Positions 17,037 through 24,891 of a stretch of 64,000 bases of DNA are shown here, one piece after another (position 1 is the first letter of the stretch; each line of letters begins with the position of its first letter). The stretch is from an uncultured Eubacteriales bacterium (lineage in GTDB: Bacteria; Bacillota; Clostridia; Oscillospirales; CAG-272), in NCBI GenBank assembly GCA_934393265.1, contig CAKRQL010000024.1, positions 118,304 through 182,303 of the forward strand. The letters run 5' to 3'. A model generated the notes under the pieces. That model saw nothing but the letters and a program-made list of their open reading frames with translations, did no database searches and was not told the DNA's origin. Made by a program: the position numbers and the translations under genes.

Positions 17037-18074
17037 TCATTCTGCCGGTATTTCCGTATCCTCCGACACATGCAGACACTCCCGCATTGCGGCGGCGACG
17101 TCGGCAACCGAGACCGAGGAGTTCAGCCGCGCGCGGAACGCGGCGGCGCCCGGAATACCGTGAAAATACGAGCCGAGCTGCTTTCTCCCCTCGCTCACGG
17201 CTCTCTCCTCCCCGTGCTCAGCCACCGAATACCCTATCTGGCGCATCGCGGTCTCCTCCCGCACGGCGAGAGACGGGGGCGTGTATTCTTTTCCCTCCGC
17301 CGCGGCGATAAGCTCCGAAAAGATAAACGGGTTCCCGACAGCCCCCCGCCCTATCATAAGTCCCGCCGCGCCGCTGACAGTAAGCATACGTGCGGCAGAC
17401 TTCACGTCGCGTATATCCCCGTTTGCAATGACCGGGATTTTCACCGCGCGGACAACCTCCGCTATCCCCTCCGGCGACGCATCACCCGAATACATCTGCT
17501 TTCTTGTCCTGCCGTGGACGAATACAGCCGCGGCACCGCCCGCCTCAGCAGCGCGGGCACAGTCCGGCGCATTGAGATGCATATCGTCTATGCCGAGCCT
17601 TATCTTTACCGTACACGGAACCGGAGCTGTGCCGGACACCGCGCGCACTATTCTGTAAATAAGCTCCGGGTCGCGCATAAGGGATGAGCCCTCGCCGTTT
17701 CCGAACACCTTCGGCACAGGGCAGCCCATATTTATATCCACAGCGCATGGCGGAATACCGCCGTCACACCCGGCGGAAAGTCTCTCTGCGGCGCGCGCCA
17801 TTATATCCGGATCCGAACCGAAAATCTGAACGGCGCACGGCGCCTCCCACTCCCGTATTCTCGCGAGCGCGAGACTTTTTCTGTCCCCGAAGCACACCGC
17901 CTTTGCGCTCACCATCTCAGATGTCATATACTCGGCTCCGTGCTCGCGGCAGACGCGCCGCATACCTGCGTCCGAGTACCCCGCCATAGGAGCGAGGAAG
18001 AGCCCGTAGGCGAGCGAGATATTTCCTATCTTCACACCGCTGAGGGTAAATATATTGTTTTTGCTTTTACTCAT
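17037..18074 (-). CDS. dus: tRNA-dihydrouridine synthase
   Basis: FMN enzyme that reduces uridines in tRNA D-loops. The TIM-barrel signature begins LFLAPMAGYSDAGMR; the catalytic-cysteine region is VDINMGCPVPKVFGNGEGSS, followed by the tRNA/FMN contacts VHGRTRKQMYSGDA, PVIANGDI and GLMIGRGAVGNPF. I prefer the ATG at 18074 (345 residues) over the one at 18113, since the latter sits in the U-tract of the nrdD terminator and has no ribosome binding site. The site before 18074 is also weak (GACGG). It lies downstream of nrdD on the same strand but behind a terminator. Confidence 0.92.
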   Translation of the reverse strand: MSKSKNNIFTLSGVKIGNISLAYGLFLAPMAGYSDAGMRRVCREHGAEYMTSEMVSAKAVCFGDRKSLALARIREWEAPCAVQIFGSDPDIMARAAERLSAGCDGGIPPCAVDINMGCPVPKVFGNGEGSSLMRDPELIYRIVRAVSGTAPVPCTVKIRLGIDDMHLNAPDCARAAEAGGAAAVFVHGRTRKQMYSGDASPEGIAEVVRAVKIPVIANGDIRDVKSAARMLTVSGAAGLMIGRGAVGNPFIFSELIAAAEGKEYTPPSLAVREETAMRQIGYSVAEHGEERAVSEGRKQLGSYFHGIPGAAAFRARLNSSVSVADVAAAMRECLHVSEDTEIPAE

Positions 18075-18115
18075 ACATACCGTCTTTTGTAAACTATTAT
18101 TTGCATATTCCATTC

Positions 18116-18158
18116 AAAAAAAGCAACCGCCCCGAAATTTGCTTTGAGACGGTCGCTT
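18116..18158 (-). terminator. Intrinsic terminator of nrdD
   Basis: AAGCGACCG pairs with CGGTTGCTT (18121-18129 with 18150-18158, one G-U), followed by a run of T residues on the minus strand. Confidence 0.78.
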
Positions 18159-18196
18159 ATTTTTGCAGGACGGTGCCGCATTGTCAGCACCTTATA

Positions 18197-20368
18197 TCAG
18201 AGGTGCAGTACCCTGTCCCTTATCTCTGCCGTCCGCCCCTGATTCCAGTACTGTGTACCGATGTACCCGCAGGTACGGCGCGCGACGTTCATCTTTGACT
18301 GATCGCGGTTATGGCAGTTCGGGCACTCCCAGACGAGCTTGCCGTCGTCCTCGGTTATCTGTATCTCTCCGTCATAGCCGCAGACCTGGCAGTAATCGCT
18401 CTTCGTATTGAGCTCCGCATACATTATGTGGTCGTATATGAACCGCATGACGCCGAGCACCGCGTCGATATTGTTCTGCATGTCCGGAACCTCGATATAG
18501 GAGATTGCGCCTCCGGGCGAGAGAGCCTGGAACTTCGCCTCGAGCGTCAGCTTCGAGAACGCATCTATATTCTCGGTTACGTGCACGTGATAGGAATTTG
18601 TTATATAGTTTCTGTCGGTGACGCCGGGGACGATACCGAACCTCTTCTGCAGGCACTTTGCAAACTTATATGTCGTGCTCTCAAGCGGTGTGCCGTAAAG
18701 AGAATAGTCTATATTCTCCGCCGCCTTCCACTTCGCGGTATATTCGTTGAGCTTTTTCATTATCTCGAGTCCGAGAGCCTCGCCCTCCGGCTCGGTGAGC
18801 TTTTTCCCGTTAAGAGAGTATACGCACTCCCAGAGCCCGGCATAGCCGAGCGAAAGGGTCGAATACCCGCCGTGCAGATACTTGTCTATCGTCTCGCCCT
18901 TTTTCAGCCTCGTGAGAGCGCCGTACTGCCAGAGTATCGGCGCGGCGTCCGACAACGTGCCGGAGAGCCTCTCATGCCGGCACTGCAGTGCCCTGTGGCA
19001 GAGCTCCATGCGCTCGTCGAATATCTCCCAGAACCTCTTCATGTCTCCCTTTGCCGAAAGACCTATATCGACAAGGTTTACCGTGACGACGCCCTGATTG
19101 AATCTTCCGTAATACTTCGGCTTACCGTTCTCGTCTACGTAGGGGGTAAGGAAGCTGCGGCAGCCCATGCAGGTATAGCAGTGTCCCTCTCCGTTTTTGT
19201 CTATCTTCGTCTCCTTCATTATCTTCTCGGAGATATAGTCCGGGACCATGCGCTTCGCCGTGCATTTCGCGGCGAGCTTAGTAAGATAATAATAGGGAGA
19301 ATCCGGGTCTATGTTCTGCTCCTCAAGCACGTATATGAGCTTCGGGAACGCAGGGGTTATATAAACTCCCGCCTCGTTCTTGACGCCCTGTATTCTCTGG
19401 GTAAGGGTCTCCTCGATTATCATTGCGAGGTCTGCCTTTTCCCTCTCGTTTTTCGCCTCTCCGAGGTACATGAAAACGGTTATGAACGGAGCCTGTCCGT
19501 TCGTCGTAAGAAGAGTTACGACCTGGTACTGTATGCACTGAACTCCGCGGCGTATCTCCTCGCGCAGTCTCTCCTCGGTTATTTTCGCTATCGCCGCCTC
19601 GTCATGAACGCCGACCTCCGAAAGCTCACGAGTCACGCCCGCGCGCAGCTTCTCCCGGCTGACCTGCACGAACGGTGCAAGGTGAGTAAGAGATATTGAC
19701 TGTCCGCCGTACTGGTTCGAAGCGACCTGCGCTATTATCTGCGTCGCTATGTTGCAGGCGGTCGAGAAGCTGTGCGGTCTCTCAATCATAGTGCCGGATA
19801 TTACCGTGCCGTTCTGGAGCATGTCCTCGAGGTTAACGAGGTCGCAGTTATGCATGTGCTGTGCGAAATAATCCGCGTCATGGAAGTGGATGAGCCCCTC
19901 CTCATGCGCCTTTACTATATGCTCCGGCAGAAGTATTCTCTTCGTTATATCCTTTGAGACCTCGCCCGCCATGTAGTCGCGCTGTACGCTGTTAACCGTC
20001 GGGTTTTTGTTCGAGTTTTCCTGCTTTACCTCCTCGTTGTTGCTCTCGATGAGGCTGAGTATCTGCTCGTCCGTCGTGTTGGCACGGCGGATAATCGCCC
20101 TCTGATAACGGTAGGTTATGTAGGCTTTTGCAAGCGTGAATGCGCCCGCCGCCATGAGCTCGCGCTCTACCCTATCCTGTACCTCCTCGACGTTTACCGC
20201 GCGGCGGAGCGAGCGGCAGCCCGCCTCGACTGCCGCGGATATACGCGCTATCTCCTCCTCGCTTATTCTCTCCTCCTCCGGGACGGCGAGATTAGCCTTT
20301 GCTATCGCCGCGGAGATCTTGTCCTTTTTGAAAAGCACCTCGGTGCCGCTTCTCTTGATGAGCTTCAT
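18197..20368 (-). CDS. nrdD: Anaerobic ribonucleoside-triphosphate reductase (class III)
   Basis: Reduces ribonucleoside triphosphates to deoxyribonucleotides under anoxia with a glycyl radical. 723 residues from the ATG at 20368, preceded by GGAGA. An N-terminal ATP-cone (KRSGTEVLFKKDKISAAI, allosteric control) is followed by the barrel. The C-terminal zinc site has two CxxC pairs (CQVC and CPNC), and the radical site is RRTCGYIG about 25 residues from the end. The activating enzyme NrdG is usually adjacent, but none is found here: dus follows, so nrdG must be elsewhere. Transcription probably depends on NrdR (see the boxes at 20556-20603), and the ~175-base leader is structured. Confidence 0.96.
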   Translation of the reverse strand: MKLIKRSGTEVLFKKDKISAAIAKANLAVPEEERISEEEIARISAAVEAGCRSLRRAVNVEEVQDRVERELMAAGAFTLAKAYITYRYQRAIIRRANTTDEQILSLIESNNEEVKQENSNKNPTVNSVQRDYMAGEVSKDITKRILLPEHIVKAHEEGLIHFHDADYFAQHMHNCDLVNLEDMLQNGTVISGTMIERPHSFSTACNIATQIIAQVASNQYGGQSISLTHLAPFVQVSREKLRAGVTRELSEVGVHDEAAIAKITEERLREEIRRGVQCIQYQVVTLLTTNGQAPFITVFMYLGEAKNEREKADLAMIIEETLTQRIQGVKNEAGVYITPAFPKLIYVLEEQNIDPDSPYYYLTKLAAKCTAKRMVPDYISEKIMKETKIDKNGEGHCYTCMGCRSFLTPYVDENGKPKYYGRFNQGVVTVNLVDIGLSAKGDMKRFWEIFDERMELCHRALQCRHERLSGTLSDAAPILWQYGALTRLKKGETIDKYLHGGYSTLSLGYAGLWECVYSLNGKKLTEPEGEALGLEIMKKLNEYTAKWKAAENIDYSLYGTPLESTTYKFAKCLQKRFGIVPGVTDRNYITNSYHVHVTENIDAFSKLTLEAKFQALSPGGAISYIEVPDMQNNIDAVLGVMRFIYDHIMYAELNTKSDYCQVCGYDGEIQITEDDGKLVWECPNCHNRDQSKMNVARRTCGYIGTQYWNQGRTAEIRDRVLHL

Positions 20369-20418
20369 ATCTGTCTCCGAAAAACCGGGCAAGTTGCCCT
20401 TTTAATAGCTTTGTTCAG

Positions 20419-20482
20419 ACCGTGAAAATGTCCACGGTATCAAAAAGGAATACGCTCCGCAAAGTGCGGGCATACCCCTTTT
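20419..20482 (-). promoter_or_regulatory. Structured leader of nrdD with attenuator-like hairpin
   Basis: In the minus-strand leader an imperfect hairpin with an AAAAGG/CCTTTT outer stem (20442-20482) ends in a short T run. A 6-bp hairpin ACCGTG/CACGGT (20419-20439) follows at once. This could be a transcription attenuator; it matches no riboswitch class I know. Confidence 0.4.
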
Positions 20483-20550
20483 GGAATATTCTTGCCGGCA
20501 GCAGAGCGACCGTCACCTGCGCGCGCCCCGTCATCCGGCGATGTAAGCGT

Positions 20551-20580
20551 ATTATACACCATATCTTGTTGCTTTGTCAA
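20551..20580 (-). promoter_or_regulatory. Consensus promoter of nrdD
   Basis: TTGACA (20575-20580) and TATAAT (20551-20556) on the minus strand are both perfect consensus, 18 bases apart. Confidence 0.85.
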
Positions 20581-20603
20581 TACCAAATCTCAACATATAG
20601 TGT
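20556..20603 (-). promoter_or_regulatory. Tandem NrdR boxes at the nrdD promoter
   Basis: Two 16-base sites fit the NrdR consensus ACACWATATATWGTGT. On the minus strand the upstream site (20588-20603) reads ACACTATATGTTGAGA, 13 of 16 matches; the downstream site (20556-20571) reads CAACAAGATATGGTGT, 12 of 16. They start 32 bases apart, about three helical turns, as in known NrdR operators. One lies above the -35 and the other between -35 and -10, so bound NrdR would block RNA polymerase. Confidence 0.75.
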
Positions 20604-20814
20604 TTTTATTTTTTTCGCGTCGGTGCGTGATTGTCGGTTTTTGCCCGTTTTCAAGCGGGAAAATTGTTGATTTTTTCATTTTTCCCCACCCCCTCGCCGA
20701 TATTTTACGGCAGACCTTCCGCCGCCGGATTTTCCCCTTGTGAAAAAGGCACAAAACAGGGCGACGATTTTCTACATATATCTCCCCGCGGCAGTGTACC
20801 GCGCTTTATTTCTC

Positions 20815-20843
20815 TTTACAAATCCTCCGGGAAGTGCTATAAT
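20815..20843 (+). promoter_or_regulatory. Promoter of the ribF-prmA-rsmE operon
   Basis: TTTACA (20815-20820) and TATAAT (20838-20843) are 17 bases apart, about 35 bases upstream of the ribF start. Confidence 0.8.
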
Positions 20844-20886
20844 TACCCTGTGTGTAAAATCAGAACTCCGGAGGGAGGCGGACAGT

Positions 20887-21813
20887 ATGGAAATCTTCAA
20901 TATAAGACTTGACGGGCGGGACAGGCTGCCCGCCGGGCGTATTGCCGTCGCGCTCGGATTTTTCGACGGGGTGCACAGGGCGCACAGAGAGCTCATATCC
21001 GCCGCAGGGCAGGTGTCCGGCGCGCGGGGTGCGGTGCTCACCTTTCCTCTCTCGTCCGGCGTCAAGGGCGGCGGACGGCTCTATACCGAGGAGGAGCGGC
21101 TGCGCCTGCTCGAGGAGGCGGGGGCGGAGGTCTGCCTTATGGCTGACTTTTCCGCGGTGCGGAATATGACCCCGCGGGAATTTGTCCGCGCGCTGTGTGA
21201 ATACGTCTCGCCCGCCGCCTGCATCTGCGGTTACAACTTCCGCTTCGGGCGTGGGGCGGAGGGAGACCCCGCGGTGCTCTCCTCCGCGCTCTCGGAATAC
21301 GGCGTGCCGCTCACGGTCCTGCCGGAGGTTACGGACGGGGGCGAGCCTGTGTCGACCACGAGAATAAAGGAGCTCATATCCGGGGGAGAGCTCGGCGCGG
21401 CGGCGCGGCTCCTCGCCCTGCCCTACCACATAACCGGAACGACGGAGCACGGCATGAGAATAGGAACGGAGCACGCCCTCCCTACTCTGAATACCCCGAT
21501 AGACCCCTCCCTATTTGCCCCGCCCCGTGGCGTCTACTCCTCGGTCTGTGAAATAGACGGTGTGCGCACCCTGTCGGTCACGAATATCGGCGAATGTCCG
21601 ACCTTCGGCGCTCGCCCGGTTCACTGTGAAACGCATATAATAGATGAAGTAACCGGAGACCTGTACGGAAAACGGGTGATAATTTATCTCACCGGCTACC
21701 TGCGCCCCGAGATAACCTTCGAGACCCCAAAAGCTCTCTACGCTCAGATAGCCCGCGACATAGAAAAAACAAGAGAGGAAGCCCCCTTAAAATGGCTGAA
21801 TGGACAAAAATAA
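20887..21813 (+). CDS. ribF: Bifunctional riboflavin kinase/FAD synthetase
   Basis: Phosphorylates riboflavin to FMN and adenylates it to FAD. 308 residues. The N-terminal adenylyltransferase half has GFFDGVHRAHR (nucleotide-binding) and CGYNFRFGRGAEG; the C-terminal kinase half has the substrate loop HALPTLNTP, with GVYSSVCEIDG after it and a normal closing helix. I chose the ATG at 20887, which has GGAGGGAGG 7 bases upstream; a longer frame to 20740 runs through the promoter. Its end overlaps prmA by 22 bases. Confidence 0.93.
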   Translation: MEIFNIRLDGRDRLPAGRIAVALGFFDGVHRAHRELISAAGQVSGARGAVLTFPLSSGVKGGGRLYTEEERLRLLEEAGAEVCLMADFSAVRNMTPREFVRALCEYVSPAACICGYNFRFGRGAEGDPAVLSSALSEYGVPLTVLPEVTDGGEPVSTTRIKELISGGELGAAARLLALPYHITGTTEHGMRIGTEHALPTLNTPIDPSLFAPPRGVYSSVCEIDGVRTLSVTNIGECPTFGARPVHCETHIIDEVTGDLYGKRVIIYLTGYLRPEITFETPKALYAQIARDIEKTREEAPLKWLNGQK

Positions 21814-22724
21814 CCGCGACCGGGAATACCGCCGACCTCGACGGTATATGCGCCGTCATGAGCATGACGGACAACGGTCTTATGATAGAGGATTACTCCG
21901 ACTTCTCGCTTAACGGAATGTACGGCGAGCTCGTCGACGACAAAATACTCGAAGCCGACAGAACGAAGGTCCGTGTCTCCGTATTTATCCCGGAGGAGCG
22001 CCACCCCGCCGAGGCGCTCGGCGCTGTACGCGACGGGCTCGCAGCCGCGGGAATATCCGCCGCTGTGGAGTGCTCCGGGCTCGACGAGGAGGACTGGGCT
22101 GACTCATGGAAGAAGTACTACCACCCGGTTCACATCGGCAAGGTCACGATAGTCCCCGCATGGGAGGACTACAAGCCCGCGCCGGACGAGATAACCGTCG
22201 GCATGGACCCCGGCATGGCTTTCGGCACCGGGGACCACGAGACGACAAGGCTCTGCATACGCCTGCTCCAGGGCGCGGTGCGCTGTGGCGACCGGATGCT
22301 CGACATCGGGACGGGCTCCGGCATACTCTCAATTGTCGGGGTAAAGCTCGGGGCGCGCTCCTCCTTTGCCTGTGACATCGACCCCGTCGCCGTCAGGGTA
22401 GCCGGAGAGAATGCCGCGCGCGAGGGGCTCTCGGACAGGATAAGCTGCGGGGTCTCGGACCTTCTGCGCGGCGTCGATATGTCGGGCGGAAAATATACCG
22501 TCTGCACCGCAAATATAGTTGCGGATATAATTATCAGAATGTTACCCGATATTGCCGCCTGTCTCACTGACGACGCACCGCTCATTCTCTCCGGAATCGT
22601 CGCGCCGAGAGCCGAGGACGTCATAAAAAAAGCCGCCGGGTGCGGCTGGACTGTCGAGCGGCGGGAATGTGAAAACGAGTGGGTCGGTCTGCTCCTCCGT
22701 CGCACGGGCAGAGAGGAGGCGTAG
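21792..22724 (+). CDS. prmA: Ribosomal protein L11 methyltransferase
   Basis: Trimethylates lysines/N-terminus of L11 using SAM. 310 residues. The N-terminal substrate-recognition domain (residues ~1-100, ending EDWADSWKKYYHPVHIG) is followed by the SAM domain: DPGMAFGTGDHETTRLC, motif I LDIGTGSGIL and NIVADII. This order is diagnostic for PrmA. It starts inside ribF (22-base overlap) and is followed two bases after its stop by rsmE, a common operon order. Confidence 0.93.
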   Translation: MAEWTKITATGNTADLDGICAVMSMTDNGLMIEDYSDFSLNGMYGELVDDKILEADRTKVRVSVFIPEERHPAEALGAVRDGLAAAGISAAVECSGLDEEDWADSWKKYYHPVHIGKVTIVPAWEDYKPAPDEITVGMDPGMAFGTGDHETTRLCIRLLQGAVRCGDRMLDIGTGSGILSIVGVKLGARSSFACDIDPVAVRVAGENAAREGLSDRISCGVSDLLRGVDMSGGKYTVCTANIVADIIIRMLPDIAACLTDDAPLILSGIVAPRAEDVIKKAAGCGWTVERRECENEWVGLLLRRTGREEA

Positions 22725-22725
22725 C

Positions 22726-23472
22726 ATGGCGCGCTTCTTTATATCGCCGGAGGACATAGACCGCGACGGCAATACCGCCGCAATACGCGGCGAGGACGCC
22801 TATCACATCGCCCGCTCGCTCCGAATGGCAGAGGGCGACGGCGTCACGCTTTGCGACGGGCGCGGAACCGACTACTCCTGTCGTCTCACAAGAATACGCG
22901 ACGACGAATGTACCGCAAGGATACTCGATACGCATCCGTCGGAGAGCGAGCCGCCGGCAAATATAACCCTCTTTATGGCTTACCCGAAGGGCGACAAGCT
23001 CGAGACCGTCATACAGAAAGCGGTGGAGCTCGGCGCGGCGAAAATAATCCCCTTTGAGTCCTCGAGGTGCATAAAGCGCCCGTCGGCGGAGAAGGACGGG
23101 CGGCGGCTGACCCGCCTCACAAGAATAGCAATGGAGGCGGCAAAGCAGTGCGGCAGGGGGATAATCCCGGAGGTGCTGCCCACCCTGCGCTTGCGCGAGG
23201 TTCTCGCGCGGCGAGGCGAATTTGACTCAGTGCTCTTTGCATACGAGGGAGACGGGACGGTGCCGCTCCGCTCTGTGCTCGAGGGTATGCGGGGAGATAT
23301 TCCGCGGCGGCTCGCGGTTGTCGTCGGCTCCGAGGGCGGGTTCTCGCCCGAGGAGGCAAAGGAGGCACGGGACGCCGGATTTACCCCCGTCAATCTCGGT
23401 CCGCGCATACTCCGCTGTGAGACCGCGCCGGACTATATCCTCTCGGCGATTTCATACGCTTTTGAGCTTTAA
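22726..23472 (+). CDS. rsmE: 16S rRNA m3U1498 methyltransferase
   Basis: Methylates N3 of U1498 in 16S rRNA. 248 residues: an N-terminal PUA-like domain (MARFFISPEDI, HIARSLRMAEGD) and a SPOUT knot domain. The C-terminal knot has VVGSEGGFSPEEAKEAR and LGPRILRCETAPDYILSAI, the family signature. I chose the ATG at 22726, with GAGAGGAGG upstream and the prmA stop directly before it. Confidence 0.93.
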   Translation: MARFFISPEDIDRDGNTAAIRGEDAYHIARSLRMAEGDGVTLCDGRGTDYSCRLTRIRDDECTARILDTHPSESEPPANITLFMAYPKGDKLETVIQKAVELGAAKIIPFESSRCIKRPSAEKDGRRLTRLTRIAMEAAKQCGRGIIPEVLPTLRLREVLARRGEFDSVLFAYEGDGTVPLRSVLEGMRGDIPRRLAVVVGSEGGFSPEEAKEARDAGFTPVNLGPRILRCETAPDYILSAISYAFEL

Positions 23473-23530
23473 TGCCGCCTCTTATATACAATTAATTGGA
23501 TGTAATATACAAATTTCCGGCGGTTTTTTT
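23473..23530 (+). terminator. Probable terminator of the ribF-prmA-rsmE operon
   Basis: CCGCC pairs with GGCGG over a long interior that contains a further AT-rich near-palindrome; a T7 run follows. The long loop lowers confidence. Confidence 0.55.
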
Positions 23531-23561
23531 ATGAAAGAAATAAATTTTTTCAAAATTACTA

Positions 23562-23590
23562 TTGAAAAACAACAAAAAATGCGGTAGAAT
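23562..23590 (+). promoter_or_regulatory. Promoter of the CdaR-like regulator gene
   Basis: TTGAAA (23562-23567) and TAGAAT (23585-23590) are 17 bases apart. A leader of about 117 bases follows before the start codon. Confidence 0.7.
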
Positions 23591-23713
23591 GTATTGCAGT
23601 ATAGACAAACAGCGGACTCACCGTCCGGCATAATGTCCCGCACCGGATATGCTCCGTCGCGGGCTTGTCCGTCGTCCGGAGCCGCAAAGCAATAAAAAGA
23701 AGGGGTAAAAACA

Positions 23714-24799
23714 ATGTCAAACCGTCTCTTCCAAACGGTCATTCACCAGATGAAGGATGTTGTCGGGCGCACAATAGGCGTTATCGACGAAAACGGAATA
23801 GTTATAGCCTGCAGCGAGCTTTCAAAGATCGGCGAGTCAAGACAGCGGATAAGAGAAGAGATTGCCTACTCCTCCGAGTTTATCTGCTACGACGACTATA
23901 CCTATCGGTTTATAGCAACGCAGACAAAGACCGATATGATAGTATTCGTCCAGGGGACGGACGAGTATGCGCAGAATATGTCGAGCCTTCTCTCTATATC
24001 TCTCGGCAACATAAAGAATCTCTATGACGAGAAGTACGACAAGGATTCCTTCATAAAGAATATAATCCTCGATAACATACTCCCGAGCGATATATACATC
24101 AAGTCAAACGAGCTTCATTTCGTCAATGACGAGCCCCGCGTCGTATTCGTCGTGAAGTTCCAGACGCCGACGGAGACCGCCCCATACGAGATAGTACAGA
24201 GCATAGTCACGGATAAATCCCGCACGTATGTAATAAATATCAGCGAGCAGGATATAGTTATAGTCAAGGAGATTGACCCCGAGATCGAGAACGAGGAGCT
24301 CGAGCGCATTGCAAACGAGCTTGTCGAGACCATAGCGAACGATTACTCGGCAAAGGTCGTCATCGGCATCTCCTCCGTCGTAACAAACCTCAAGGACCTC
24401 GCGAAAGCGTATAAAGAGGTCAGAATAGCTCTCGAGGTCGGGAAAGTCTTTGATATAGAGAAGCCGGTCATGTCCTACGAGAATCTCGGTATCGGCAGAC
24501 TTATCTATCAGCTCCCGACAACTCTCTGCGAGATATTCCTCCAGGAGGTGTTCAAGAAAGGATCTCTCGAGTCGCTCGACCGCGAGACGCTCATGACCGT
24601 GCAGAGCTTCTTTGAAAACAACCTCAACGTCTCCGAGACGTCGAGAAAGCTCTTCGTACACAGAAACACCCTTGTTTACCGCCTTGAAAAAATACGCAAG
24701 CTCACAGGGCTTGACCTGCGCGAGTTTGACCACGCCGTGACCTTCAAGGTAGCACTCATGGTAAAGAAGTATCTGACAAGCAAGCCGACAAAATTCTGA
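23714..24799 (+). CDS. CdaR/PucR-family transcriptional regulator
   Basis: 361 residues. The N-terminal part resembles the sugar-diacid recognition domain (VVGRTIGVIDENGIVIAC, then SRQRIREEI). A GGDEF-like middle follows (VIGISSVVTNLKDLAKAYKE). The C-terminal PucR-type helix-turn-helix is clear (NVSETSRKLFVHRNTLVYRL, then LDLREFDHAVTFKVALMV). Such proteins activate genes for sugar-acid or purine use. No catabolic genes lie beside it, so the ligand and targets are unknown. RBS AGAAGGGG. Confidence 0.85.
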   Translation: MSNRLFQTVIHQMKDVVGRTIGVIDENGIVIACSELSKIGESRQRIREEIAYSSEFICYDDYTYRFIATQTKTDMIVFVQGTDEYAQNMSSLLSISLGNIKNLYDEKYDKDSFIKNIILDNILPSDIYIKSNELHFVNDEPRVVFVVKFQTPTETAPYEIVQSIVTDKSRTYVINISEQDIVIVKEIDPEIENEELERIANELVETIANDYSAKVVIGISSVVTNLKDLAKAYKEVRIALEVGKVFDIEKPVMSYENLGIGRLIYQLPTTLCEIFLQEVFKKGSLESLDRETLMTVQSFFENNLNVSETSRKLFVHRNTLVYRLEKIRKLTGLDLREFDHAVTFKVALMVKKYLTSKPTKF

Positions 24800-24816
24800 T
24801 ATAGGCTCAGAGCCTG

Positions 24817-24870
24817 CCCTGCCGCCCACGCGGCAGGGTACTCTAATAATAACCCGGCAGCAGTGCCGGG
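24817..24870 (+). other. Two strong hairpins between the regulator and the S41 protease
   Basis: CCCTGCCGC/GCGGCAGGG (24817-24838) and CCCGGCA/TGCCGGG (24853-24870) lie in tandem. Neither has a proper U-tract (the second is followed by AGTTTTA), so they are weak terminators at best or RNA processing/stability elements. Confidence 0.5.
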
Positions 24871-24891
24871 AGTTTTACGAAAGGCAGAAAA

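Noticed and set aside
24817..24870. Tandem hairpins as a standard terminator of the CdaR-like gene
   Set aside because: No U-tract follows the first hairpin and only AGTTTTA follows the second, so I list them as structured RNA only.
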